From the NCBI GenBank assembly GCA_964636675.1, contig CAZWUO010000062.1:1-17541 (forward strand): a stretch of DNA of 17,541 nucleotides, given 5' to 3'. The translations under genes and the position numbers were made by a program. Origin of the DNA: JALUUH01 sp964636675 (GTDB taxonomy: Bacteria > Pseudomonadota > Gammaproteobacteria > S012-40). Shown here one piece after another: positions 8,297 through 15,575 of this stretch; within the stretch, counting starts at the first letter, position 1, and each line of letters starts with the position of its first letter. The notes below the pieces were generated by a model that saw only the letters and a program-made list of their open reading frames with translations, was not told the DNA's origin and did not search any database.

Positions 8297-8431
8297 TGTT
8301 TAAAAAAAATATTCAAATTGATGATTGCCGCCAAACAAGATCAACGTATAACTGTTTGATAAAAATGACATGAGAAAGAACTCGATGAAAAAAACAAAGA
8401 AAAAACAGGATAACTATTAGATAAATTGCGC

Positions 8432-8472
8432 AAAGAAAAAAGCCACAGGCAGAATAATATATTCTGCCTGTG
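8432..8472 (-). terminator. intrinsic terminator of the CsgG-like/TPR lipoprotein gene
   Basis: The arms CACAGGCAGAATA (8444-8456) and TATTCTGCCTGTG (8460-8472) form a perfect 13-bp stem with a 3-nt loop. On the minus strand the stem is followed by GCTTTTTTCTTT. It lies 44 nt after the stop of the leftward lipoprotein gene and insulates the ECF42 promoter from it. Confidence 0.9.
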
Positions 8473-8515
8473 TATCAATATTGGATAAACAACTCATTAC
8501 ATTTAATATTAACAA

Positions 8516-9622
8516 CTATTGATTAGCGATAATCTGGCGATTTTGCTTGAGTAACTTTTCTCGTTTGGCCTGAAGCATCTCAGTGTTTCTTATTTCATTA
8601 AGAAATTTTTTATCACTATGAAGCAAATAGCCCTTATCAAACGTGTCTAAAGCATCTTGAAACTTCCAACTGTATTCATAGGCTAATCCCAAGTTCCAGT
8701 ATGCTTTGGCTATAATTTTGGGCTTTAACAGATTTCGCTCTGCCTCTTGTAGCGCATTTGTGAACACCTCAATTGCTTGCTCATAACGACCTAATTCAAT
8801 CAACTTTATCCCTTGTTCTAATTGAGGAAGGTCTCCATCTTTTTGATAAGCAACCATGACGGTTTCTGTCCAAGGTGTTAATGCTCGAGCAAAATGAGTT
8901 GCATTTCGGCTAATGCAAGTATTTTTCAGAGACTGCTCTGCGATAACTCTCGGCTTACTTTCTTTGCTCCAGCTAGAATCACTACAGACATCGCTTATAC
9001 GCTTAGTTGCTATTATTCCTCCAGTTTCGGCATTAACCACGTCAATACTGCCTTCGATCGAAACACTCGCCGTGCGTTTATAGCTAAGACACGAGTACTT
9101 TTGATCATTTTTGTCTTTACAGGTCTCTTTAGTAGACTTCAAATTGGTAACAAAAGTACCATTATAATTGCCTTTGACTATTGCAGTGGCGGCTAAATTT
9201 TCAGGCTTGCACTCTTCAGGAAACTCTCTTAATGCAACTTTTTTGGTAATGGTATGTTTTCTCGTTTCTGATGCTGTACTGAGATCAACCTTTCCAGACG
9301 TCAACAGACCTGCAATAGCCACCACTTTACCAACATCTGACATTTTTTTAGGTATCTTGCGCGTAACTTCTTCGGTAGTCTCAACCATGCGTATTTTACT
9401 GGCGCAGTTCTGCACTTCAAATTGACCACTTGAAGAAAGTCGCGTTTTTATAGTATCTCTAAATTGATCACCATAATTTCCGTCAATATCCATAACCGCT
9501 ATTTTTTTATGGCTGGTCATATTAACTTCCGCAGGATGAGTTACTTTTGCCGGAACTTTCATCGTAGAGCAACCTACTGAAATTGATGCCAAAAGCAAGA
9601 CTGATAGTATCTCTCTATTCAT
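8516..9622 (-). CDS. putative lipoprotein with CsgG-like domain and C-terminal TPR
   Basis: This 368-residue product has a lipoprotein signal peptide with lipobox ISVGC (Cys18), so it is probably membrane-anchored and faces the periplasm. Residues about 38-65 (KIAVMDIDGNYGDQF, then LSSSGQFEV) resemble the opening strand and helix of the CsgG/curli-transport type fold. A later stretch (SVSIEGSIDVVNAETGGIIATKR) resembles its paired strands. There are several Cys residues in the middle (NCASK, EECK, ETCK, YSCLS, DVCS, NTCIS), so disulfides are plausible. Residues about 268-345 carry two TPR-like units, including LIELGRYEQAIEVFTNAL and AYWNLGLAYEY. I do not recognise a named family, and the function is unknown. 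AGGT precedes the ATG by about 9 nt. Confidence 0.72.
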   Translation of the reverse strand: MNREILSVLLLASISVGCSTMKVPAKVTHPAEVNMTSHKKIAVMDIDGNYGDQFRDTIKTRLSSSGQFEVQNCASKIRMVETTEEVTRKIPKKMSDVGKVVAIAGLLTSGKVDLSTASETRKHTITKKVALREFPEECKPENLAATAIVKGNYNGTFVTNLKSTKETCKDKNDQKYSCLSYKRTASVSIEGSIDVVNAETGGIIATKRISDVCSDSSWSKESKPRVIAEQSLKNTCISRNATHFARALTPWTETVMVAYQKDGDLPQLEQGIKLIELGRYEQAIEVFTNALQEAERNLLKPKIIAKAYWNLGLAYEYSWKFQDALDTFDKGYLLHSDKKFLNEIRNTEMLQAKREKLLKQNRQIIANQ

Positions 9623-9980
9623 ATTTATATACCTATAATTTAGGGTTGAAGGAATTATTTAATGCAATAAATCTAAAAACCCGAGACAACAAATACAAAA
9701 TATTGTCTAAAGTAAGACAATCACATGTGTAATTTTCTAGTCAGTCGCTTTTAATTCAGAAATCAAATTTGGTTTTCTACAAGTTAGATAATTTGGATCA
9801 GCTGCGCAGATAAAAAACACCAAATAAATTGGCATAATAACGCCCGTCAACTCAAAACCATTATTGAATTATTAATTAATTTTTTAGGTAATTGTATGTG
9901 GTTATTGAAACGGGAGCAATGGCAATAGATTTTTTATTGCTATTGTTGAAGATTTGAAACAACGGTAAAAATAATAATGA
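9623..9980. promoter_or_regulatory. AT-rich intergenic region with inverted repeat upstream of the CsgG-like lipoprotein gene
   Basis: No gene is supported in this 358-nt gap. ATTGTCT (9702-9708) and AGACAAT (9715-9721) form a 7-bp inverted repeat with a 6-nt spacer. A third copy of the half-site, AGACAA, is at 9684-9689. They lie 60-100 nt upstream of the leftward lipoprotein start and could be an operator. Near 9918-9946 an imperfect 11-bp stem (GCAATA...TATTGC core) lies downstream of alkC but lacks a T-tract, so it is only a weak terminator candidate. Confidence 0.4.
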
Positions 9981-11111
9981 TTACTGCATCATTAATTCAA
10001 AATCCTTTGATCCAATAGAAACACCGTTCACCATTATTTCCACTCTGTGCATTCCGGGATAATATACACGTGTGGTTATTTTTTTTATCGCGTGTTTTTT
10101 TTGTGAAGTCAGTAATTTATTCGCTGACAAGCTGATTGACTTCCATTTAAAAACTTTTGGAGAGGTCTTACCATTGGCTTTTTGATGATGAATAACATAG
10201 TCAATCATGAGCGATTGCGTTTTAGCAGATGCTGAAGTTATGGATAGAGAGAACTGCAAGGAATCGCCAAACTTCACTATGGGTGAAAAAACATCAAACT
10301 TAACATCCTTAATTTTAGGTGTGCCATAGCCCAATATTTTTAATGTTTTTTTATGCCCCTGCTTAACCAGGGTTCGACAAGCGTGTCTAATGAGTTTCTT
10401 GCGTTCTTCGCTTGCATCTTGCAGCCATTTTTTGGCTATATCTGCAACGACTTCGGGGTGATCTTTAGCGATATCATTCAAATTGTTTGCCACCGAACGT
10501 CGAACATATTCTTTATCATCATCTTTAAGCTTTTCCAACAGTTCAAGCACGGGAAAAGGATCATCAATAAAGAGTGGTAAACGCATCGCCCACGGCAATC
10601 GAGGGCGGGTTCCTTCAGAAACTAAACGACGCACATGTTGACTGTTATCATTAGTCCATTTTTTTAATATGGACAAGGTTTTTTTCGGCGACGCCAGCAA
10701 AAAAAAACGAATCCCAAATTCGGCAGAAGAACATTTAGTCATCGCCTTAAACAAGGTCATCGATAAATTAAAATGAGCATGCCCAAGCTCGCCCACATAA
10801 TCAGCCATCGGCATCACTGCCCAACCAGAAATACTATCTGCGGTAACATCTCCTGACGAAAGATCGTCTCCGAGATCGGGCCCCAGACATGCCAACATAA
10901 TCTGCCCTGCTTTTTCGAAATCATCCGGTAAATGTTGAATCATTGCATTTTTAATCTGCTCTGAGCGTTGTTTTAATTCCAGCGCATTGAGATTTCGCCC
11001 AGCATCAGTGATAAAACCTTGGCGATTAAACTCAGGCCATTGGGCTGCAAAATTCATTGCCATTCCACGAATTATTTTTTTATTAAACAAGTTTTTAAAG
11101 GGCTCAGGCAC
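9981..11111 (-). CDS. alkC: AlkC-type DNA alkylation-repair glycosylase (HEAT-like repeats + Ig-like domain)
   Basis: AlkC is a non-base-flipping DNA glycosylase that removes cationic alkyl-purines such as 3-methyladenine. The 376-residue product starts M-PEPFKNLFNKK, like the family. The helical HEAT-like region spans about residues 15-265. It includes the family block VRRLVSEGTRPRLPWAMRLP and the following repeat EYVRRSVANNLNDIAKDHPE. Residues about 272-374 are beta-rich (VKFDVFSPIVKFGDSLQFSLSI through MHRVEIMVNGVSIGSKDFEL), matching the C-terminal Ig-like domain that separates AlkC from AlkD. Start: GTG at 11111, with GGAG about 9 nt upstream. It is transcribed in the same direction as the LysR gene, 119 nt away, but probably has its own promoter. 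Confidence 0.88.
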   Translation of the reverse strand: MPEPFKNLFNKKIIRGMAMNFAAQWPEFNRQGFITDAGRNLNALELKQRSEQIKNAMIQHLPDDFEKAGQIMLACLGPDLGDDLSSGDVTADSISGWAVMPMADYVGELGHAHFNLSMTLFKAMTKCSSAEFGIRFFLLASPKKTLSILKKWTNDNSQHVRRLVSEGTRPRLPWAMRLPLFIDDPFPVLELLEKLKDDDKEYVRRSVANNLNDIAKDHPEVVADIAKKWLQDASEERKKLIRHACRTLVKQGHKKTLKILGYGTPKIKDVKFDVFSPIVKFGDSLQFSLSITSASAKTQSLMIDYVIHHQKANGKTSPKVFKWKSISLSANKLLTSQKKHAIKKITTRVYYPGMHRVEIMVNGVSIGSKDFELMMQ

Positions 11112-11174
11112 TCTTTATTACTCCAGATTTGAGTATTTGAAACGAATAAGTAGCTGTATGATACAGAAACTCTC

Positions 11175-11192
11175 CTGACAACATTATGTCAG
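11175..11192. promoter_or_regulatory. inverted repeat upstream of alkC
   Basis: CTGACA and TGTCAG flank the 6-nt spacer ACATTA, a simple dyad 64-81 nt upstream of the alkC start. No T-tract follows on the minus strand, so it is more likely an operator for alkC than a terminator of the LysR gene. Which protein might bind is unknown. Confidence 0.4.
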
Positions 11193-11230
11193 TAGATGAT
11201 AGAAATTCTGTTTTAAAACTACGCAAAAAT

Positions 11231-12097
11231 TTATAATCGATGATCTTCTGCAAATCGCTGCGTCAAAAACTGCATGACTAATTTTATTCTTTTCACATTT
11301 CGCAGATCGGGATGGGTTAACAACCAAAGTTTGCTAATACCACCTGGTTCAAAGGTAAACAAACGTTGGAGATTGGCGCGTTGTTGATCATCGGGTAAAA
11401 AGGCCAGACCTTGCCCAGCTTCTGCAAAATAAGACATAGAAACTAAATCGTTACACCTTACGTTGATTTGCTTAAAAAGTTTTTTTTCTAACCAGCTAAA
11501 GGCAGGCAAATCTGTCATTCCTCCTACACCGCCGATCAAGTGGTGCTGCGCCAGGTCTTCCAACCTACGTGGTAGCTTTGTTTGAGCATAGGTTGCACTC
11601 GCATACACCCCCCATTTAATGTCGTTTAGCTTGCGTCCAATCAGATGCTCTGGTGGTTTAAGAGTGGCGCGCACAGCGATATCAGCCTGGCGATTACTCA
11701 TATTAAATGCCTGGTTACTAACCAATAACTCAATGTGTATTGCCGGGTATAAACGACTAAATTCGGTCAAATAACGCGGTAAAAAACGGTAAGCAATATT
11801 ATGCGGAGCGGTGAGCTTGACGGTACCCCTAGGCACCACATCTTTACCCAGCACACTCCGCTCCAGCGCATCGACATCAGCCGCAATTTGTTGTGCCTGG
11901 CCGTACATTTCTTCACCGGATGCGGTGAGTTGATAGCCTTGCGCAAAACGTTCAAATAAACGGCTACCCAGCGTTTGCTCAAGACTCTTTAAACGTCTGA
12001 AAACAGTGGAATGATTAATACCCAAAGCTGTTGCAGCACCGGATAGAGAGCCGTGTTTGGCGATCGCCAAGAATATCTTGAGAGAATTCCAATCCAT
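11231..12097 (-). CDS. LysR-family transcriptional regulator
   Basis: This 288-residue regulator has the classical LysR layout. The N-terminal winged HTH is at about residues 1-60 (WNSLKIFLAIAKHGSLSGAATALGINHSTVFRRLKSLE), with a linker helix to about 88. The periplasmic-binding-like effector domain follows from about 92, starting GTVKLTAPHNIAYRFLP. It belongs to the subgroup that often controls oxidoreductase, DoxX and GST genes. It is divergent from doxX-GST across a 152-nt gap with repeated TTGCA dyads. By LysR precedent it should repress its own gene and control the divergent operon in response to an unidentified small molecule. Confidence 0.93.
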   Translation of the reverse strand: MDWNSLKIFLAIAKHGSLSGAATALGINHSTVFRRLKSLEQTLGSRLFERFAQGYQLTASGEEMYGQAQQIAADVDALERSVLGKDVVPRGTVKLTAPHNIAYRFLPRYLTEFSRLYPAIHIELLVSNQAFNMSNRQADIAVRATLKPPEHLIGRKLNDIKWGVYASATYAQTKLPRRLEDLAQHHLIGGVGGMTDLPAFSWLEKKLFKQINVRCNDLVSMSYFAEAGQGLAFLPDDQQRANLQRLFTFEPGGISKLWLLTHPDLRNVKRIKLVMQFLTQRFAEDHRL

Positions 12098-12143
12098 CGT
12101 TTTACCGCTCTAATTTTGCCCGATTTTTGTGCAGGTCATCGAC

Positions 12144-12201
12144 TTGCACAATTGCAATACATTTTTGCATATATTGCCAATTTACTTGCAATTATGCAAG
12201 T
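12144..12201. promoter_or_regulatory. array of three TTGCA dyads, probable LysR operator
   Basis: Site 1 is TTGCA-CAAT-TGCAA (12144-12157). Site 3 is ACTTGCA-ATTA-TGCAAGT (12184-12201, perfect 7-bp arms). Between them is a degenerate copy, TTGCA-N5-TGCCAA (12165-12180). Both good sites fit the LysR T-N11-A rule. Centres are about 20-22 bp apart, two helical turns, so bound dimers would lie on one face of the DNA. The array sits in the divergent LysR/doxX promoter region. Confidence 0.75.
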
Positions 12202-12249
12202 GCAACAATGACTTCTTACCAGCGTTAAACAACCCAAAGGAGATCAAAC

Positions 12250-12672
12250 ATGAATAACTATTTTAAACCCGATGTAGGCACATTAATACTGCGAGTAACC
12301 CTGGGTATCGTGCTGATTGCGCACAGTTTATATCTCAAGCTCGTGGTATTTACCTTACCCGGAACGGCTGATTTTTTTGCTTCTATCGGCTTACCTGCTA
12401 TCTTGGCCTACGTGGTTTTTGCGCTTGAAACCGCTACCGGGATTGCACTCATACTAGGCTTCAAAACGCGTTGGGTTGCCGCCTTAATAATACCTGTACT
12501 CATAGGTGCAACCTGGGCCCATTGGTCTAACGGTTGGTTGTTTTCTAATGCCGGCGGAGGCTGGGAGTACCCCTTGTTTTTGACCCTGGCTGCGGTTGTG
12601 CAGTTATTTCTAGGAGATGGCCGTTACGCACTGAAAAGCAGCCATACTGACTTAAAACCGCATAAGGTGTAA
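12250..12672 (+). CDS. DoxX family membrane protein
   Basis: This 140-residue inner-membrane protein has four hydrophobic segments (about 10-30, 45-70, 75-95 and 104-122). It shows the DoxX pattern LILRVTLGIVLIAHSLYLK near the N-terminus and the TATGIALILGF stretch in the second helix. DoxX proteins are often linked to quinone or thiol redox stress. Their exact chemistry is not settled. A strong Shine-Dalgarno sequence (AAAGGAGA, 12236-12243) precedes the ATG. It is the first gene of an operon with the GST gene (5-nt gap) and is divergent from the LysR gene that probably controls it. Confidence 0.88.
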   Translation: MNNYFKPDVGTLILRVTLGIVLIAHSLYLKLVVFTLPGTADFFASIGLPAILAYVVFALETATGIALILGFKTRWVAALIIPVLIGATWAHWSNGWLFSNAGGGWEYPLFLTLAAVVQLFLGDGRYALKSSHTDLKPHKV

Positions 12673-12677
12673 ATACT

Positions 12678-13346
12678 ATGTCTGAGCAAAAATTACGACT
12701 TATCTCACACGCCTTATGTCCTTACGTGCAACGTTCGGTGATCGTTCTGGAAGAAAAAAGCATTCCCTATGAACGCATCGATATTGACTTAGAAAACACG
12801 CCAGACTGGTTTAAGGCTATTTCACCAATGCAAAAAGTGCCCTTATTGCAAACTAAAAACCGGAGAGTTTTATTCGAGTCAGCAGTCATTGCAGAATATT
12901 TGGATGAAATTACACCGGGCAGCTTACATCCTCAAGATCCAGAAGAAAAAGCCTATCACCGATCCTGGATTGAGTTTGGCTCAAGTATTTTGGATAACAT
13001 CGCAAGTTTGTATTCAGCGCGTGATGAAGACACATTTACCGACAATCGCAAAGAACTGCGCGCAAAATTTCAACTTGTGGAACAAGAATTGATAACAATG
13101 CCTTATTTTTCTGGCGAAAATTTTTCTTTGATAGATGCCGTATATGGCCCTATTTTTCGTTATTTTGATGTCTTTGAACATTTTGTCGATCTGGAAATTT
13201 TTGATCAACTGCCTAAAACACAGGCATGGCGTTCGAACTTACAACAGCGCCACTCCGTAAAAAATGCTGTGGCGCCCGAATACTCACAACTACTCACAAA
13301 ATTCATCCAAGAAAGAGCGAGCTTCTTATCCAATTTCATTACCTAA
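12678..13346 (+). CDS. glutathione S-transferase family protein (omega-like, Cys active site)
   Basis: This 222-residue soluble protein has a thioredoxin-like N-terminal domain (about 1-80) and a helical C-terminal domain. CPYVQR at residues 14-19 puts Cys14 in the active-site position, as in omega-class GSTs, suggesting glutathione-dependent reductase (thioltransferase) rather than conjugating activity. The cis-Pro segment QKVPLL and the glutathione-binding ES pair in LFESAVIAEYL are present. The short gap to doxX indicates co-expression under the LysR array. The natural substrate is unknown. Confidence 0.9.
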   Translation: MSEQKLRLISHALCPYVQRSVIVLEEKSIPYERIDIDLENTPDWFKAISPMQKVPLLQTKNRRVLFESAVIAEYLDEITPGSLHPQDPEEKAYHRSWIEFGSSILDNIASLYSARDEDTFTDNRKELRAKFQLVEQELITMPYFSGENFSLIDAVYGPIFRYFDVFEHFVDLEIFDQLPKTQAWRSNLQQRHSVKNAVAPEYSQLLTKFIQERASFLSNFIT

Positions 13347-13373
13347 AAGCAATATGCACCAGGAGATATAAAA

Positions 13374-13560
13374 ATGATTCATCATTATTAAACGCAGTCG
13401 TGAGCAAATATTTAGCGCGGCCAAAGAACAGGGGTGGCGGGCACTAGAGCTTTCTCGTGGTGGTTTTAACGTTATTGAGTTTTGGATAGAAAACAAAATA
13501 ATGATAGAGTTTTTGACCGAGGACATGGCTAAAGACTATCTCAATCTTACGCAACCCTAG
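13374..13560 (+). pseudogene. small frameshifted reading frame at the end of the doxX-GST operon
   Basis: A good ribosome-binding site (AGGAGA, 13361-13366) sits 7 nt before ATG 13374, but that frame ends after five codons (TAA 13389). One base further on, the frame starting at 13378 is open to TAG 13558 and encodes a protein-like sequence of about 60 residues: KRSREQIFSAAKEQGWRALE, then GGFNVIEFWIENKIMIEF and a polar C-terminus. A stop at 13375 leaves it without a normal start codon. Removing one base near 13380 joins start and body. So it is a small gene broken by a single indel, a sequencing error, or a gene with an unusual start. I do not recognise the family. Confidence 0.6.
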
Positions 13561-13590
13561 TACATCAATCATATTATTTTGACGATTAAA

Positions 13591-13648
13591 ACCGGCTAAA
13601 GCCTCAAGTTCCAACGGAAGGTATTTGGAGCTTGAGGCTTTAGCCGGT
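13591..13648. terminator. very stable long hairpin after the doxX-GST operon
   Basis: ACCGGCTAAAGCCTCAAG (13591-13608) is perfectly complementary to 13631-13648. The stem continues inward as TTCCAA with TTGGAG, giving 24 pairs (one G-U) and a 10-nt loop. T-rich but interrupted DNA follows on the plus strand (TTATCTTTT), and TTTAAT follows on the minus strand. It probably ends the operon, possibly bidirectionally, although a small dispersed palindromic element looks equally possible. From 13649 to the cytochrome gene nothing else stands out. Confidence 0.6.
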
Positions 13649-13845
13649 CTGTTATCTTTTGTCCGACAACAAAAAAATATTGCGAACACAAGCGGCAAAT
13701 CCTATTTTCTTATAAGCAACATACCCAAGCTAATAGCATATCAATGTCACGCATTATTAGGTAATATGTGACCACCTTGGTTCAACCTAGAGTCCTCAGT
13801 TGAATCAATTTACTCAGTCATCAGGAAGGAATAAAGGAAATAAGT

Positions 13846-14145
13846 ATGAAACCCGTTTATTTGATTTTAAGCATTGCCGCTTTAATGTCTGCTTGCAGCA
13901 AGACCAGTGACTATGCACCGCAGCCAGGAGAAACAGCAACCCAGATATTTCAAGCCGCTTGCGTTGAGTGTCATGCTGACGCCGCACCCAAAATATTTGA
14001 ACTAGCTGCTGATACCGCAAATGTAGCGGCGATATCCGCAAAAATTAACCAAGGTAATTTTATGATGCCTGCATTTCCTGGCATAAAAGGAAACGAACTT
14101 AAAGCATTATCCGAATACATATTAAGCAATAGCGCTACAAAATAA
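13846..14145 (+). CDS. small c-type cytochrome lipoprotein
   Basis: This 99-residue monohaem class I cytochrome is anchored as a lipoprotein: signal peptide with lipobox LMSAC (Cys17), haem-binding CVECH (Cys39, Cys42, His43), and the probable axial Met74 in the MPAFPGIKG loop. The mature part of about 82 residues has the size of small cytochrome c5/c-551-type electron carriers. Its redox partners are not encoded nearby, so its place in the respiratory chain is unknown. An AAAGGA site precedes the ATG. It appears to be a single-gene unit between two hairpins. Confidence 0.92.
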   Translation: MKPVYLILSIAALMSACSKTSDYAPQPGETATQIFQAACVECHADAAPKIFELAADTANVAAISAKINQGNFMMPAFPGIKGNELKALSEYILSNSATK

Positions 14146-14166
14146 AACACACGTTTAGTGCTTAGA

Positions 14167-14195
14167 GAGCCTTTGATAACGTTTATTAAAGGCTC
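14167..14195. terminator. hairpin between convergent cytochrome c and YjbH-like genes
   Basis: GAGCCTTT (14167-14174) pairs with AAAGGCTC (14188-14195), and the stem continues with GATAA/TTATT to about 13 pairs and a 3-nt loop. It lies 22 nt after the cytochrome stop and 33 nt beyond the stop of the convergent gene. A clear T-tract is absent on both sides, so termination strength is uncertain. Confidence 0.55.
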
Positions 14196-14227
14196 CTATA
14201 TTGACAAATAGTAGCATCAAAACACCT

Positions 14228-14848
14228 CTACATATGCAATGAAACCCCAAAAAACCATCGCCCATCATTTTTATTATTTGCGTTATTATCATCTTGATAT
14301 AATAAACTTAACTGTAATTTATTAAGCTGACCACGCAAGCCCAAACCAAGCACATTATTTTTTATTTCAGCTTGCAAAAGCAAGTACTGCGACACTCGCA
14401 TATTTAAACTTGCAAAAATTTTACTTTCATTCAGCATTCCACCGACAGATAACTGCACAGGATAAACAGCGTACGAAGCGACAACATAAGAGTCAAAACT
14501 TCCCACACCAAAAGCCAGCACTGGCAGTTTTCTCGAAATAGGGACGACACGACTATTCACCTTAAATAGAAAATCTGTTCTATTGTTTTCCAACAACACA
14601 CTGTTCAACCCCACCTCCAACCAGTTTCTCAGTCCATAAGAAAGATACAAACTATCTAGCCGATTGTCTTCCGAGTTTTTCCAAATTCCGACATTTCCCG
14701 ATTTATTGGCAATCGCATTAGCGATAGGCGTATCAACAGCGCCGATATAACCACCAAGAGAAGCAGCGGTATGATTAACCTCCGCAGAAAACACAGGTAA
14801 TGAAATTACCCAACATAAAACTAATACTATATTTTTTTTCAAGTACAC
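14228..14848 (-). CDS. putative YjbH-like outer-membrane beta-barrel protein
   Basis: This secreted protein of 206 residues has a signal peptide (MYLKKNIVLVLCWVISLPVFSA) with cleavage probably after VFSA. The mature start, GGYIGAVDTPIANAIANKSG and then LYLSYGLRNWLEVGLN, resembles the beginning of YjbH/YbjH-type barrels (G-x-TP-A followed by amphipathic strands). The rest alternates polar and hydrophobic residues and ends in an aromatic/hydrophobic strand (RWFFGVSLHM), as in outer-membrane proteins. It is much shorter than full YjbH. I choose GTG 14848, nine nt after AAAGGA; the ATG at 14857 touches the ribosome-binding site with no spacing. The function is unknown; YjbH relatives are linked to exopolysaccharide. 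Confidence 0.6.
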   Translation of the reverse strand: MYLKKNIVLVLCWVISLPVFSAEVNHTAASLGGYIGAVDTPIANAIANKSGNVGIWKNSEDNRLDSLYLSYGLRNWLEVGLNSVLLENNRTDFLFKVNSRVVPISRKLPVLAFGVGSFDSYVVASYAVYPVQLSVGGMLNESKIFASLNMRVSQYLLLQAEIKNNVLGLGLRGQLNKLQLSLLYQDDNNANNKNDGRWFFGVSLHM

Positions 14849-14913
14849 TATTATCATTCCTTTGATCTATATTTCACTCATCCACATGATAATTTTTACT
14901 ACTCCAATAACAC

Positions 14914-14934
14914 ATATACCCGTGGCGTTATAGA
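14914..14934 (+). repeat. 21-bp intergenic repeat, copy 1
   Basis: ATATACCCGTGGCGTTATAG plus a following A is identical at 17489-17509. It lies in the gap between the methyltransferase and YjbH-like genes. The flanks of the two copies do not match. Confidence 0.7.
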
Positions 14935-14953
14935 AACATTAATCGATGATTCC

Positions 14954-15541
14954 TTAGGTTTTACCATTATCCAATAATTGCGGAATAAATGCCGGTACCC
15001 GCTGACAATAATATTCATATTCTGGATGCGCTTGCCGCAAACGATGCTCCTCGAACCGAGACCCAAGCACCAAATAGACACTAATAATGAAATAGAAAGC
15101 GAATGAATTAACACTTTGCTGTGGCATCGAAAACAAAATAATCATTATGCCCAAATACATAGGGTGACGAACATAACAATAAATTCCTTTTTCAATAAAG
15201 GGATCTAGACCTTCGGGAAATGGGCTAATGCCCAGGAATACACGCAAATCAATTGGATGCACCGATGCATACAACACGCACAAACCAATAACTTGCATTC
15301 CAATGAATAACCATTTCCATCCTCCGTCAAATTGATAAAGGGCAATATCCGGCAAGCCGCGCACATACATTACCCACAAAAAAGTAGTAACAAGTGAAAC
15401 AATCACATACAGAAAACGATAATGATGGACTAAAAAGTTTTTATTAACGAATATTTTTTTGCAAAAATTGGTCGCCAATACACTGTGCACCAACGCAAAC
15501 AGAAAACCTGAAAAAAATATCATCGCAACAGAATAAAACAT
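14954..15541 (-). CDS. ICMT/PEMT-like membrane methyltransferase family protein
   Basis: This 195-residue polytopic inner-membrane protein has about five hydrophobic helices. The C-terminal catalytic block is that of the isoprenylcysteine carboxyl methyltransferase and phospholipid methyltransferase group: YVRHPMYLG near residues 124-132 (SAM binding), then EEHRLRQAHPEYEYYCQRVPAF near 168-189 (acidic-His pattern and the closing RVP-F). Such bacterial proteins methylate lipids or small molecules. The substrate here is unknown. Protein prenylation is not expected in bacteria. It starts 34 nt after the dehydrogenase gene and is likely co-transcribed with it. Confidence 0.82.
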   Translation of the reverse strand: MFYSVAMIFFSGFLFALVHSVLATNFCKKIFVNKNFLVHHYRFLYVIVSLVTTFLWVMYVRGLPDIALYQFDGGWKWLFIGMQVIGLCVLYASVHPIDLRVFLGISPFPEGLDPFIEKGIYCYVRHPMYLGIMIILFSMPQQSVNSFAFYFIISVYLVLGSRFEEHRLRQAHPEYEYYCQRVPAFIPQLLDNGKT

Positions 15542-15575
15542 CTCAATCTCGTATTTTTTGACAGACCCTTAGCCA

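Noticed and set aside
8370..8443. A-rich stretch that could be read as a poly-A/T or origin-like element
   Set aside because: It is explained mainly as the T-tract of the leftward terminator plus AT-rich spacer; no iterons or DnaA boxes are seen.
12250..12672. TQO subunit DoxD/DoxX of thiosulfate oxidation
   Set aside because: The short DoxX-only form beside GST and LysR genes is a general redox type; no thiosulfate:quinone oxidoreductase partner is present.
13444..13698. Leftward open frame of 84 codons across the long hairpin
   Set aside because: It runs antisense to the small frameshifted gene and through a palindrome, with no ribosome-binding site or motif.
14899..15114. Leftward open frame overlapping the methyltransferase 3' end
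   Set aside because: It is a shifted frame of the methyltransferase gene; the conserved ICMT block is in the other frame.
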